From NCBI RefSeq assembly GCF_000423725.1, contig NZ_AUIN01000020.1, forward strand, positions 32,660-96,659: a stretch of 64,000 nt of DNA, written 5' to 3'. The notes beneath the pieces were generated by a model. It ran no database searches, was not told where the DNA came from, and saw nothing but the letters and a program-made list of their open reading frames with translations. This stretch comes from Streptococcus devriesei DSM 19639 (GTDB lineage: Bacteria > Bacillota > Bacilli > Lactobacillales > Streptococcaceae). Every line of letters begins with the position of its first letter. Position 1 is the stretch's first letter. Positions 19,276 through 28,745 of the stretch are shown here, piece by piece. A program made the translations under genes and the position numbers.

Positions 19276-19333
19276 AAAAAAGAGAAGATCTCAATCGTCA
19301 GTTTAGAAAAACGATTTTGTCCTTCTCTTTTTT
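19276..19333. terminator. Bidirectional terminator between convergent genes
   Basis: Stem AAAAAAGAGAAG/CTTCTCTTTTTT with a long loop, between the monooxygenase and the dehydrogenase gene. Confidence 0.75.
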
Positions 19334-19343
19334 AAATGAATCT

Positions 19344-20384
19344 TTACGATTGATCTTCCACATAAGTGTGAAGCGGATAAGTCGGATATGCAAGTAAACG
19401 CGCTTTTTCCGATGTGACATAGCCGGCAGGAGCATCAAGGACGCTTGGGATACGGTTGACGATGGTTGCGCAGGTTAAAACAACAGTGTCAGGCTTAGCA
19501 ACTGAAAACGTAAGATTAGGGTCTCCGCTTATTTCCCAGTCACACATATCGCCATCATCTGGACCATAGACCTTGCCAATGCATTCGACTTCCAATTCAA
19601 TGCCTTGGTGGGTCCTTATTTTAGTTACAGCTGACATGCCTGTCACCTGTCCAGCCGGAATGGTGCGCCCCAAGGTTTCAGAATAAACGTCTTCCTTCAA
19701 AACATAAGGAACACTCTTTTGCCCAATAGACTGAATGGTCCAATTCATCTTAGAACAGATAGCTTCTGCAGCATTCCACATATAAGAAGGTAAACTTTCT
19801 GCGGAAGCAATTTCTCGCTCAAAACGCTCTACATCATAACCGGCACCATGAGCTTCAGCAAGAGCTAGACCATAATCTTCGACATTATAGCTGACAGCTC
19901 CTTTTACCTTTTTAATTTGGTTCATTCCCGCCATGGCTAAACAAGGCATATTAATCCAATAAATATCCTGCATGCCTGATCCCATAATGGTCACACCGTA
20001 TTCTTTGGCTAGCTTATCCAAACGGTTGGTTTCAGACGGAGAAGTCGTCCAGGGATAGATGGCTTCTTCACAGGTAGAGATGACATTGACGCCATTTTTA
20101 ATAGCTTTTTCATAAAATGCGTACATTTCCGGCATGTAAGAAAAGATGGTGACAATGGCAATATCAGCATCACAATCTTGGAAAACCTGATTGGCATTAT
20201 CAGAAATAACGACACCTGTCTTGCAACCCAAATTAGCAAAATCACCAATGTCCTGTCCTACTGCTGCCGGATTTGTGTCAATGGCTCCAACAATTTCAAC
20301 ACCGTGATCCAAGAGATTTTTGAGAATAACCTTGGACATCTTACCACAGCCGTATTGGATTGCCCGAATTTTTGTATTTCGCAT
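19344..20384 (-). CDS. NAD(P)-dependent dehydrogenase of the dihydrodipicolinate reductase-like / 2,4-diaminopentanoate dehydrogenase family
   Basis: A 346-aa protein with an N-terminal Rossmann entry [19 protein letters not shown], the acidic residue of the second strand in VGAIDTNP, and the family block [11 protein letters not shown]. The C-terminal region carries GADYV-type substrate segments ([14 protein letters not shown]). It resembles the Ord/2,4-diaminopentanoate dehydrogenase group of ornithine fermenters, but no other gene of that pathway is here, so the substrate is uncertain. It is divergent from a MerR regulator; a MerR-type promoter with a 19-bp spacer drives it. A strong AGGAGG site lies before ATG 20384. 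Confidence 0.72.
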   Translation of the reverse strand: MRNTKIRAIQYGCGKMSKVILKNLLDHGVEIVGAIDTNPAAVGQDIGDFANLGCKTGVVISDNANQVFQDCDADIAIVTIFSYMPEMYAFYEKAIKNGVNVISTCEEAIYPWTTSPSETNRLDKLAKEYGVTIMGSGMQDIYWINMPCLAMAGMNQIKKVKGAVSYNVEDYGLALAEAHGAGYDVERFEREIASAESLPSYMWNAAEAICSKMNWTIQSIGQKSVPYVLKEDVYSETLGRTIPAGQVTGMSAVTKIRTHQGIELEVECIGKVYGPDDGDMCDWEISGDPNLTFSVAKPDTVVLTCATIVNRIPSVLDAPAGYVTSEKARLLAYPTYPLHTYVEDQS

Positions 20385-20424
20385 GTGTCCGTCCTCCTTT
20401 TATTGTTATTTTTTTCACAACTAT

Positions 20425-20455
20425 ATTATAATATCTATAGTAACTATAGAGTCAA
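20425..20455 (-). promoter_or_regulatory. MerR-type elongated promoter with dyad operator
   Basis: Reading toward the dehydrogenase gene: -35 TTGACT (20450-20455), 19-bp spacer, -10 TATAAT (20425-20430). Inside the spacer is the dyad CTATAGTAACTATAG (20435-20449). A 19-bp spacer holding the operator is the hallmark of promoters that MerR-family activators untwist, and the MerR gene starts 12 bp away on the other strand. Confidence 0.85.
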
Positions 20456-20466
20456 GGAGAAAAGTC

Positions 20467-21321
20467 ATGAATCTCATTTTAAAAATTGGAGATTTCTCCC
20501 GTATCAATAATATCTCAATTCAGACCCTGCGCTATTACGATAAAATCGGACTTCTAAGCCCTTATTATACTGACAGCGAGACCGGCTACCGCTACTATCA
20601 CATCAATCAGTCACAGATGGTAGATGAGATTCAGTATCTGCGCCAGCTTGATTTTTCCTTAGAAGAAATAAGAGCTATCCTGTCCACTCAGGAAAATCTG
20701 ACGGAAATCAATCATTTTATTGATGAGCACCGGCAGCATCTTCTCTCCGAAAAGCACCGCTTGGAAGAACGTCTAAAAGAGATGGATACCTACCAAACCG
20801 GTGCACAGATTTACGATTATAAACGGCATTGCCACGATCTAGAAATTCTCACCCTGCCGGCCAGACGAATGATTGTCTACCAAACACAGCAGAATATTTA
20901 TCAGATGACTGATGAAGATTATGAATTTCATCTGCGGGAATTTAAATTAGCTTTGAAAAAAAGTAAACTGTCCTATTCAATCTTTTCCCGTGTTGGCTCA
21001 ATCATCACTCAGGAAAACTTCAAACACAGAAACTGGCTTTCCCATCAAATGTTCATGTTCTCAAATGATGAAGCCGCTAACTTTTCAGTAAAGACCTATC
21101 CTTCTAGTCTTTATGCCTTGACCTACTGTACTTCTTTTCAAGAAGAAATTGAAAAACTGGATCTCTTTTACCAAATGATTAGCAACAGAGGATATGATAT
21201 TACAGGCGATTATATCTGCGAGGTTATCCACGAACATCCACGTCTCAATCAAAATAAGAGAGACATGTTTATCAGAATGCAAGTCGCCATCAGGCGGGCA
21301 GAAAGGACAAGCAGCCTCTGA
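20467..21321 (+). CDS. MerR family transcriptional regulator
   Basis: A 284-aa protein; the start is ATG 20467, preceded by AAGGAGA, which gives the canonical winged-helix N-terminus LKIGDFSRINNISIQTLRYYDKIGLL with SETGYRYY. The frame is open upstream to 20320 but there it lies inside the divergent gene. A dimerisation helix (LSEKHRLEERLKEMDTY) links to a C-terminal region of about 160 residues that resembles the GyrI/BmrR-type effector-binding fold. A small-molecule inducer is likely. Its target is probably the adjacent dehydrogenase. Confidence 0.9.
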   Translation: MNLILKIGDFSRINNISIQTLRYYDKIGLLSPYYTDSETGYRYYHINQSQMVDEIQYLRQLDFSLEEIRAILSTQENLTEINHFIDEHRQHLLSEKHRLEERLKEMDTYQTGAQIYDYKRHCHDLEILTLPARRMIVYQTQQNIYQMTDEDYEFHLREFKLALKKSKLSYSIFSRVGSIITQENFKHRNWLSHQMFMFSNDEAANFSVKTYPSSLYALTYCTSFQEEIEKLDLFYQMISNRGYDITGDYICEVIHEHPRLNQNKRDMFIRMQVAIRRAERTSSL

Positions 21322-21351
21322 TCTTAGTTTTTTGTCACTTATATAAAAACC

Positions 21352-21400
21352 AAAAAAGCGCACGGAGACCGCAATAATATTACTTCCGTACGCTTTTTTT
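21352..21400. terminator. Bidirectional terminator between merR and ABC exporter genes
   Basis: Stem AAAAAAGCG-c-ACGGA / TCCGT-a-CGCTTTTTTT with U-runs on both strands. Confidence 0.8.
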
Positions 21401-21428
21401 ACTATACTGCCTGCCAAGCAAGTCTGCC

Positions 21429-23174
21429 CTAGTCCATCATACCTGCCTGCAGCTGATACATTTTATGATAAGTGCCTTCTTTAGCCAATAGCTCATCATG
21501 AGTTCCGGACTCAATAATCCTGCCCTTATCAAGAACATAAATACAATCGGCATCCTGAATCGTTGACAGCCGATGGGCAATGGCAATCGTGGTACGCCCT
21601 TGGCGCATTTTGGCTAATGAATTCTGAACAATTTGTTCCGTTTCTGAATCAATATTAGCGGTTGCTTCATCAAGAATCAAAATCTTGGGCGCACTGGCAA
21701 CTGTTCTGGCAAAAGCCAGAAGCTGCCGCTGTCCGGTTGAAAAGCTGGAGCCGCGTTCACTGACAGGCTCGTCATATTTCTGAGGCAGTTTTTGGATAAA
21801 CTGATCTGCATCAACAAACTGAGCAGCCTCTTTAATGGCTTCATCACTCAAATCCTGATACATCTTAATATTGGATTTTATAGTCCCATGGTAAAGAAAG
21901 GGTTCCTGCAAGACTAGACCGACATTTTTTCGCAGTTCTTCCTGACTGTATTTTCTGATATCCGTTCCGTCAATAGTGACCTGACCCTTTTGAAATTCGT
22001 AGAAACGCATGAAAACGTTGATGATAGATGATTTTCCCGAACCGGTCGAGCCGACAAAGGCAATCGTTTGACCTTGACCAACCTTAAATGAAATGCGGTC
22101 TAAAATTTGATTTTCTCCGTCATAAGAAAAAGAAACATCTTTAAATTCAATATTTCCGGCAGTAATTTCAGCATCACTGTCATCTTGATCGGGTTCATAG
22201 CCTTGTTCATCAATCAGATCAAAAACACGGCCTGCCGAAATCATAGAGGTTTGTAAGGTTGAAAAATTCTGCGTGACCTCAATCAAGGGATCAAAAAGGC
22301 GGTTAATGTACTGGATAAAAGCATACATCATTCCGGCTGAAATGCCGATTGCCTGCCAATTAAAGCCGAAATAAGCCATCAGTAAGGCATAGGCCAGCAA
22401 TTTCAAAAGAGACATGGCCGGACGCAGAAACAGGCTGTCCAAAGCCATTGAGCGATTGGCATAATGAAAATGCTCTTCGTTGATGGCTTCGAATTCCGCT
22501 TTTAAGCGCTCTTCCTGACCGAAAGCTTGGATAATACTAATCCCTTCAATGCTTTCAGACAGATTGGTATTGATATCACTCAGCAAACTGCGGGTCTTAG
22601 CAATGACGCTGACGGATTTTTTGCGATAGAGATTGACCAAAATAAAAATAAAAGGAAGAAAGAACATGACAAGAAAGGTCAGACGATAATTGAGCATCAG
22701 CATAGTGTAGAGGGTCACACTAAAAATAAAGATGGCAGAAATAAAGCTGGATAAAATGCCTGAAAACATTTCACTGATACTTTCTGTATCATTGGTCAGC
22801 CGCGATACAATGGAGCCTGCCGGCGTCTTGTCAAAATAAGACATACCAAGCTTTTCCATGTTGGCAAAGGCATCTTTACGAATATCGCGCACAACACTGA
22901 AAGAAACACGGGCAAAAAGCAAATTTCCCAAATACTGTAAAATAGTCTGCAAGACATAAAGCAGGTAGTAGCCCACTAACAAAAAAGCGGCAGCCTGATT
23001 GAAGTTTGTCAGAAAATGGTCAATAAAATAAGAGGCAACCAAGGGCACAAGACTTTTAATCACCGTCGTTGAAAGAAGAAAGAATAAGGCAAAAAAAGTC
23101 AGCCATTTATAGGGTTTCAAATAAGACATCAAGCGCAGAAAAACGCGGCCTTGGTGTTCGTTATTCCTCATCAC
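21429..23174 (-). CDS. Heterodimeric ABC exporter subunit (B component)
   Basis: A 581-aa half-transporter: an N-terminal six-helix exporter domain (about 20-300) and a C-terminal ATPase with Walker A VGSTGSGKSS, signature segment SERGSSFSTGQRQLLAFAR, Walker B ILILDEAT and the switch His in AIAHRLST. The signature is FSTGQ rather than LSGGQ. The overlap of 14 bases with the next gene implies a heterodimer. By sequence type it belongs with multidrug or peptide exporters such as PatA/PatB or LmrC/LmrD; the substrate is unknown. Confidence 0.92.
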   Translation of the reverse strand: MMRNNEHQGRVFLRLMSYLKPYKWLTFFALFFLLSTTVIKSLVPLVASYFIDHFLTNFNQAAAFLLVGYYLLYVLQTILQYLGNLLFARVSFSVVRDIRKDAFANMEKLGMSYFDKTPAGSIVSRLTNDTESISEMFSGILSSFISAIFIFSVTLYTMLMLNYRLTFLVMFFLPFIFILVNLYRKKSVSVIAKTRSLLSDINTNLSESIEGISIIQAFGQEERLKAEFEAINEEHFHYANRSMALDSLFLRPAMSLLKLLAYALLMAYFGFNWQAIGISAGMMYAFIQYINRLFDPLIEVTQNFSTLQTSMISAGRVFDLIDEQGYEPDQDDSDAEITAGNIEFKDVSFSYDGENQILDRISFKVGQGQTIAFVGSTGSGKSSIINVFMRFYEFQKGQVTIDGTDIRKYSQEELRKNVGLVLQEPFLYHGTIKSNIKMYQDLSDEAIKEAAQFVDADQFIQKLPQKYDEPVSERGSSFSTGQRQLLAFARTVASAPKILILDEATANIDSETEQIVQNSLAKMRQGRTTIAIAHRLSTIQDADCIYVLDKGRIIESGTHDELLAKEGTYHKMYQLQAGMMD

Positions 23175-24906
23175 TGTCTCCTTTCATTTCTAATTGCTGG
23201 GCTTCATAAGTTCTTGCATACCAGCCGCCTGACTGGATAAGGTCGTCATGGCGACCGCGCTCAATTATGCGGCCGTCCTGCATTACTAGGATAAGATCCG
23301 CATGCACGACCGCACTCAGCCGGTGGGCTGTTATGAGGGTTGTTTTATCCCGGCGGGTCTCTTTGAGGTTATCAATAATCGCATGTTCAGTCTTAGCATC
23401 AACCGCCGACAAAGAATCATCCAAAATAAGAATATCCGGATTTAAAATCATGGCACGGCTCATAGCAATACGCTGTTTTTGACCGCCTGATAAGGAAACC
23501 CCCTTTTCACCGATAAGGGTGTCAAAGCCTTGAGGCATGGCTGCAATATCATCATAAACCTGAGACAGCTTAGTGGCTTCTTCAACCGCTGCCATACTCA
23601 GCTGAGGATTGCCAAAGCGAATATTTTCTAAAATAGACATGGCAAAGAGAACCTGATCCTGCGGCACATAACCGATGAGACTGCGCAAGTCTGCCAGACG
23701 GTAGTCCCGAATATCGTGACCATTGAGATAGATAGCGCCTTGATTGACATCATATTCACGCAAAAGGAGCTTAAGCAGGCTGGTTTTGCCGGAACCGGTC
23801 TGCCCGACAATTCCCAAAGTCTGTCCTTTTTCCAAGGTGAAATGGATGTTGCTGAGCGTCTCTTCATTATCGTAGGTGAAGTGCTCAATGGCATATTCCA
23901 AGCGGCCATTTTCAATACCAGGCAGAGGATTTTCAGGGTCTTTAATATCAGATGTCTGCGATAAAAGGCTCATGATACGCTCATAAGAAACAGCTCCGCG
24001 CTGCACAATATTAAAGAGAAAACCTATTGCCATTAAAGGCCAGACCAGCATATCCAAATAAGTCACAAAAGTCACCAGACTGCCGACCGTTACTTGGTTG
24101 TTTTTAACAAAAAAGGCACCGACCAAAAGCGTTAGCGTATAAGAAGCCCCTACAAACAAGAGCACCAAAGGATCAAACATGCTGTCATATTTCATGGTTG
24201 TCATGTTTTTAGCAAAGGTCATCTCGTTTGTTTCCTGAAAAGCAGCTAATTCATCTGCCTGATAGCCGAATGACTTGGTGACCTTGATGCCTGAGACACT
24301 TTCCTGAACCTTATTATTAAGCTCTGAGAAGGCTGCCTGCGAATGCTTGAAGCTCTCGTGCGTCCTGCGTCCCAGACGGCTGGTTGCAAAAGCCATCAAA
24401 GGCAGAGGAATTACCGCAATCAAGGTCATCTGCCAGGAAATACTGAAAAACATGGTCATCAAGGTAACCAGAGCTGTGATGGAGGCATCAACAGCCGACA
24501 TGACACCGCCCCCTGCTAAACGTGTCAGGGAGTTGATATCATTGGTCGCATGAGCCATCAAATCACCTGTCCGGTATTTTTGATAAAAAGAAGGAGACAT
24601 TTTCGTGAAATGCTCAAAGAGACGGGAACGCATGATCTGTCCCAAACGATAAGAAGTCCCCAAAATATAAATGCGCCAGACATAACGCAGCCCATACATG
24701 GCAAAGGCGGACAGCAGCAGATAAAAAAGATCCCACAAAAGCGTTTCTCTTGTCAGACTTTTACGGGTAATATGGTCAATCACATGCCCCATGACCTTAG
24801 GCGGAATCAGATTGAGAACACTGACCAAGCTGAGGGCCAGTATCCCAATCAAATAGCGGCGCTTTTCCAGTTTAAAAAACCACCATAAATTTTTAATAAC
24901 AGACAT
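23161..24906 (-). CDS. Heterodimeric ABC exporter subunit (A component)
   Basis: The first gene of the pair. The start is taken at ATG 24906 (581 aa), with AAAGG five bases upstream; an in-frame ATG at 24930 adds eight residues. Six membrane helices are followed by an ATPase with Walker A VGQTGSGKTS, a canonical VSLSGGQKQR and Walker B ILILDDSLSAVD. The residue after Walker B is Asp (DDS) instead of the catalytic Glu. The partner has DEAT. One degenerate and one active ATP site are thus expected, as in asymmetric heterodimeric exporters. Confidence 0.92.
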   Translation of the reverse strand: MSVIKNLWWFFKLEKRRYLIGILALSLVSVLNLIPPKVMGHVIDHITRKSLTRETLLWDLFYLLLSAFAMYGLRYVWRIYILGTSYRLGQIMRSRLFEHFTKMSPSFYQKYRTGDLMAHATNDINSLTRLAGGGVMSAVDASITALVTLMTMFFSISWQMTLIAVIPLPLMAFATSRLGRRTHESFKHSQAAFSELNNKVQESVSGIKVTKSFGYQADELAAFQETNEMTFAKNMTTMKYDSMFDPLVLLFVGASYTLTLLVGAFFVKNNQVTVGSLVTFVTYLDMLVWPLMAIGFLFNIVQRGAVSYERIMSLLSQTSDIKDPENPLPGIENGRLEYAIEHFTYDNEETLSNIHFTLEKGQTLGIVGQTGSGKTSLLKLLLREYDVNQGAIYLNGHDIRDYRLADLRSLIGYVPQDQVLFAMSILENIRFGNPQLSMAAVEEATKLSQVYDDIAAMPQGFDTLIGEKGVSLSGGQKQRIAMSRAMILNPDILILDDSLSAVDAKTEHAIIDNLKETRRDKTTLITAHRLSAVVHADLILVMQDGRIIERGRHDDLIQSGGWYARTYEAQQLEMKGDSDEE

Positions 24907-24933
24907 CTTTGCCTTTCTTTTAATCATCATAAG

Positions 24934-24957
24934 AAAAATCCCCCAGAATGAGGGAAA
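24934..24957 (-). terminator. Terminator downstream of VanZ gene
   Basis: Minus-strand stem TCCCTC/TGGGGGA followed by TTTTT. It separates rlmN-vanZ from the ABC pair. Confidence 0.6.
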
Positions 24958-24995
24958 ATCACATTACTATTATAAACCTTGGAGTTTACTCTAAG

Positions 24996-25517
24996 TCAAA
25001 CAATCTGACTGCTAACTGGCTTTTTGATTTTTCTTTGCAATGTTTGATAAGAATAAAAAGCTAGAATGCCGCCCAAGGTATTTGTCCACAGATCGTCAAT
25101 TTCAAAAACGCGGTTGACATTGAAAAACCAATCCAAAAGAAGCTGGCTTATTTCAATAAAGAGGCTGACACTAAAACTGAGCATCGCAGTCCTTTTTAAA
25201 CTGCGAACATTTTTGTTCAGCAAAAGTAAGCATAAAATAAGGGGATACAGCAGCAAAACATTGCTGAAGTTTTGCCCTATGACCCAAAAGAGCTGCCATA
25301 AGCTCTTTATCTTTCCCAGACTGACGAGTGAATTAAAGGAAGTCAAAAGAAGAACAAGGCGGCCGTAGTGCTGAATCCCCGGTGTTTTAACCTGACTAAA
25401 AGGCTGCGGCAGAAAGCACATAGCACAGACAGCAAGTGCATAGAAACAAAGTACACATCTGACTGCACTTTTTCCCCAAGGTGTCAGTTCGCCGTTTTTC
25501 TCCCAAAATCGTGACAT
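24996..25517 (-). CDS. VanZ family membrane protein
   Basis: A 173-aa protein with about five hydrophobic segments and the VanZ core (LFIEISQLLLDWFFNVNRVFEIDDLWTNTLG). The start ATG shares bases with the rlmN stop (TAATG). VanZ is named from teicoplanin resistance, but chromosomal copies in streptococci have no established role. A short basic C-terminus follows the last helix. Confidence 0.88.
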   Translation of the reverse strand: MSRFWEKNGELTPWGKSAVRCVLCFYALAVCAMCFLPQPFSQVKTPGIQHYGRLVLLLTSFNSLVSLGKIKSLWQLFWVIGQNFSNVLLLYPLILCLLLLNKNVRSLKRTAMLSFSVSLFIEISQLLLDWFFNVNRVFEIDDLWTNTLGGILAFYSYQTLQRKIKKPVSSQIV

Positions 25518-26602
25518 TACTGAGCAGCCTCAGCGATAGCTTTTTGGCGGTCGCGCTTCATTGTATTGGAACGCAGCTGACCGCAGGCTGCATCGATATC
25601 AGTTCCATGCTCCTGCCGGACAACACAGTTAACGCTGTTTTTCTTAAGCACGTCATAAAAGGCATCTACGCGCTCCTTAGGACTGCGGCTGTATTGATCG
25701 TGCTCGGTCACAGGGTTGTAAGGAATGAGATTGACATAAGACAGCTTGCGGATTTTCTTGGTTAAATCGGCCAGCTCTTGTGCATTTTCAGGAGTATCAT
25801 TGACACCGTTAAGCATGATATACTCAAAAGTCACGCGGCGGTTGGTCGTTTCAATATAGTATTCAATAGCCGCAAACAGTTTTTCTAATGGGAAAGAACG
25901 GTTGATCCGCATGATGCTGGAGCGCAGCTCATTGTTGGGTGCATGGAGCGACACTGCCAGATTGACCTGAACGCCTTCATTGGCAAATTCTCTGATTTTA
26001 TGAGCCAAACCTGATGTTGATACCGTGATATGGCGGGCACCGATTGCAAGGCCCTTGTCATCGTTGATGGTCCGTAAGAATTTAATAACATTATCGTAAT
26101 TGTCAAAAGGTTCACCGATTCCCATGACCACAACGTGGCTGACACGCTCGCCCTGACCGCGTTCGTCAAAATATTTCTGAACCAGCATAATTTGAGCAGT
26201 GATTTCTCCGTTATTGAGATCACGCTGTTTTTTGATTAAGCCGCTGGCGCAGAAGGTACAGCCAATATTGCAGCCAACCTGTGTCGTAACACAGACCGAC
26301 AGCCCGTAGTGCTGGCGCATAAGGACTGTTTCAATCAGCATGCCGTCAGGCAGTTCAAAGAGATATTTGACCGTTCCGTCAGCAGATTCCTGAACAATGC
26401 GCTGTTTAAGCGGATTCAGGCAGAAGTTTTCATTTAAAATGGCAATAAAATCCTTGGAAATATTGGTCATTTCTTCAAAAGACTGAACACGCTTGCGGTA
26501 GAGCCAATCCCAAATTTGCGCAGCTCGAAATTTCTTTTCACCGTGTTCTGCTGCCCAGTCAATCAATTCATCACGGGTCAGCCCGTAAATAGATGGTTTC
26601 AT
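25517..26602 (-). CDS. rlmN: Dual-specificity 23S rRNA (A2503)/tRNA (A37) C2-methyltransferase RlmN
   Basis: Radical SAM enzyme that methylates A2503 of 23S rRNA in the peptidyl-transferase centre. ATG 26602 gives 361 aa; an in-frame TTG at 26614 is also possible and neither has a strong ribosome site. The cluster CxxxCxxC is in [23 protein letters not shown] follows, and the C-terminal cysteine involved in the methylation cycle is in AACGQL. Coupled to the downstream VanZ gene. Confidence 0.96.
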   Translation of the reverse strand: MKPSIYGLTRDELIDWAAEHGEKKFRAAQIWDWLYRKRVQSFEEMTNISKDFIAILNENFCLNPLKQRIVQESADGTVKYLFELPDGMLIETVLMRQHYGLSVCVTTQVGCNIGCTFCASGLIKKQRDLNNGEITAQIMLVQKYFDERGQGERVSHVVVMGIGEPFDNYDNVIKFLRTINDDKGLAIGARHITVSTSGLAHKIREFANEGVQVNLAVSLHAPNNELRSSIMRINRSFPLEKLFAAIEYYIETTNRRVTFEYIMLNGVNDTPENAQELADLTKKIRKLSYVNLIPYNPVTEHDQYSRSPKERVDAFYDVLKKNSVNCVVRQEHGTDIDAACGQLRSNTMKRDRQKAIAEAAQ

Positions 26603-26711
26603 AATTATTATCAAGAACCTGACAAAATTCAGTCAGTTGTTAAAAATTGCTGACTGTCTTACTATTAAAAGTTTTTGCGGCAGCCAAGTACCTGTCCGGT
26701 TCTTATCCTTT

Positions 26712-27251
26712 CTATCTTTCCTTTTTTCTGATGACAAAATTTTTCTTTGCCTCATGAATTTCCCGCAAGGCAGCACGCTCTTGTGTTTTTTCTTGGCGAA
26801 GTCTGTCGGGATTCGTCCTAGTATTTTTGTTAAAGCGTTTTTTCCGGCGATTATCGCGGCGCCTGCGTCTTTGCGAATTATCTTCTTCAGCTTTGATTTC
26901 CCTAGGGTTTGGATTTTCCAAAACAAAATAGGCACAGCCAAAATTACAATATTCTTTGAGATAGTCATCTAAATAACCGATATAAGGATGTTTATGTTTG
27001 GCTTTAGGCGCTTCCTTATAAAATCCCTTGAGCCGCAGCTGCTCATTGCCCCAATCACCGACAATATAATCATATTTCAGCAGAATCTCTGAAAAACGCT
27101 GACTGAACACTGTCGCATTAAAAGCATTTTTAACATTCTCTAAAATTAATAAATCTATCTCATCACTCTTAACATGATTGTCAAAAGTTATAAACTGAGG
27201 CCCAGGAAATTTGTTGTAATTATACATTTCCGGGGAGATATCTTTTCTCAT
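26712..27251 (-). CDS. YutD family protein (DUF1027)
   Basis: A 179-aa protein: a folded N-terminal domain of about 110 residues (YDYIVGDWGNEQLRLKGFY, then CNFGCAYFVLENP) and a strongly basic tail (QRRRRRDNRRKKRF) that suggests nucleic-acid binding. It overlaps the preceding nucleotidase gene by 4 bases (ATGA). The yunD-yutD pairing occurs in other Firmicutes. No function can be assigned. Confidence 0.85.
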   Translation of the reverse strand: MRKDISPEMYNYNKFPGPQFITFDNHVKSDEIDLLILENVKNAFNATVFSQRFSEILLKYDYIVGDWGNEQLRLKGFYKEAPKAKHKHPYIGYLDDYLKEYCNFGCAYFVLENPNPREIKAEEDNSQRRRRRDNRRKKRFNKNTRTNPDRLRQEKTQERAALREIHEAKKNFVIRKKER

Positions 27252-28579
27252 AGGTCTCCTCTCAGATATTTTTCTACTGTCTGTCTCAGCAAATCAGGAA
27301 ACAGCAGCCGGCCCTTGCGTGAATTAATGCTGCTGAAGTAGGGAGCAAAATAGTACTGATCAACTAAAACAAGACTTAATTTATCTTTTTTACTGGTAAC
27401 CTTATTATTATACACTATTTTTCCATTTTTGTAAGTAAAACCACCCGTCACAACCTTGCCAAACTGACGGCCGCGAAAGCCCATACCGCGAATCTGCTGA
27501 TTAGCCAGCAGGTCAGCCTGAGAAAAAATATCCCGGCAGATTTCTAAAAGCTCTGCTCTGCTTATTTGAAAGGTTACTAAACGCATTTGATGCGGAAGGG
27601 AGAGATGAAGACTGGCTTTAGTCACTGTCGGCCAAAAAGGCTCAACAACTAAGCCCGTATTAATGATGGCGATATCGGCAGCAGCCGACTGAACCATAGC
27701 TTCCATGACCATCTCCGCACATTCTTCAAGGGTTGGTTTGCGCGAAAGCCGGCAGACCAGACTTTGTTCAAGCAGGCTCTGTCCCTTGTTCCATAAATCT
27801 GCTGTAAAAGCAGCATCATCTTTTTGAGCATCCAGATCACTAAGCGGCAGAGCCTCAATGCTGATATCTGTTAAAACATGATTATCAAAATCAAGGTCTA
27901 TCTGACCAACATGGTCTCCGTAGCGTCCTGCTGCCGCCAAGTAGGTGCCGTTGACCGCCTCTCCTTCTTCAAACACATGATGGGTATGAGCACCGATAAT
28001 CAGATCAATTTCAGGTATTTCACGCGCTATTTGCTCATCCAAACGAATGCCCAGATGGCTCAGTAAAATCCGAAAGTCTGCTGCCTGCACCTCCGGCACT
28101 TTTAAATCCCGCTTGAGACAGGACACAGCATCATGAACCTGCCAGCCGTTTGGCTGATAGGTTTTGTAATAAGGGAAAGTGTAAGCCAAAAAAGCGATTT
28201 TCGTTTTCGCCTTGGTTTCATAAATCACATAAGGATGAGCCCAGCTTGGACGCCCGTGCCTGTCAGTAAGATTGCCCAAGATGACTCGAAAATCAGCCTT
28301 GCTGTAAAGCTGATTCATCTCAGATTTGGCTAAGCCGATGCCTTCATTATTGCCAATCGTCGCAAAGTCTATTTTCAAATCATTCATCAATGCCACATTG
28401 GCAGCTCCGGCTGTCGCATCTGTCAAAGGATGGCTCTTGTCAACATTATCACCAAGGTCGCATCTTAATACTTCCTTATCTGTTTGTGACTGCTCATCAA
28501 AAAAACGCTTGATCTTGGGATAAGCCTCGAAATGCGAATGTAAATCATTGATATGCAGAATTCGAATACTTTCTTTCAT
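27248..28579 (-). CDS. Metallophosphatase / 5'-nucleotidase-like protein (YunD type)
   Basis: A 443-aa cytoplasmic protein with no signal peptide. The N-terminal calcineurin-like metal site is visible (ILHINDLHSHFE, CDLGDNVD, GNNEG, LLSHLGIRLDE, GAHTHHVFEEGE). The C-terminal half corresponds to the 5'-nucleotidase substrate domain (TGLVVEPFWP, NQQIRGMGFRGR). A role in nucleotide or UDP-sugar hydrolysis is expected from the family; the exact substrate is not known. Confidence 0.88.
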   Translation of the reverse strand: MKESIRILHINDLHSHFEAYPKIKRFFDEQSQTDKEVLRCDLGDNVDKSHPLTDATAGAANVALMNDLKIDFATIGNNEGIGLAKSEMNQLYSKADFRVILGNLTDRHGRPSWAHPYVIYETKAKTKIAFLAYTFPYYKTYQPNGWQVHDAVSCLKRDLKVPEVQAADFRILLSHLGIRLDEQIAREIPEIDLIIGAHTHHVFEEGEAVNGTYLAAAGRYGDHVGQIDLDFDNHVLTDISIEALPLSDLDAQKDDAAFTADLWNKGQSLLEQSLVCRLSRKPTLEECAEMVMEAMVQSAAADIAIINTGLVVEPFWPTVTKASLHLSLPHQMRLVTFQISRAELLEICRDIFSQADLLANQQIRGMGFRGRQFGKVVTGGFTYKNGKIVYNNKVTSKKDKLSLVLVDQYYFAPYFSSINSRKGRLLFPDLLRQTVEKYLRGDL

Positions 28580-28653
28580 GCTTCTATTTTAACACTTTCA
28601 CAGCAGATATAAAAAGATAAGTCCTGTTAAACGGACTGGCGCTTTCATCAAAT

Positions 28654-28677
28654 AAAAAGCCTGCTCAGACAGCAGAC
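28654..28677 (-). terminator. Terminator of the rsmD-coaD-sepM unit
   Basis: Minus-strand stem GTCTGCT/AGCAGGC followed by TTTTT, located about 70 bases after the sepM stop. Confidence 0.75.
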
Positions 28678-28745
28678 TTTCAATCAGTTCAAAAAAGCAT
28701 TTGTGCCAGCAGCAAAAAGCTTCGGCTCTATACCTTATCCCGGTT

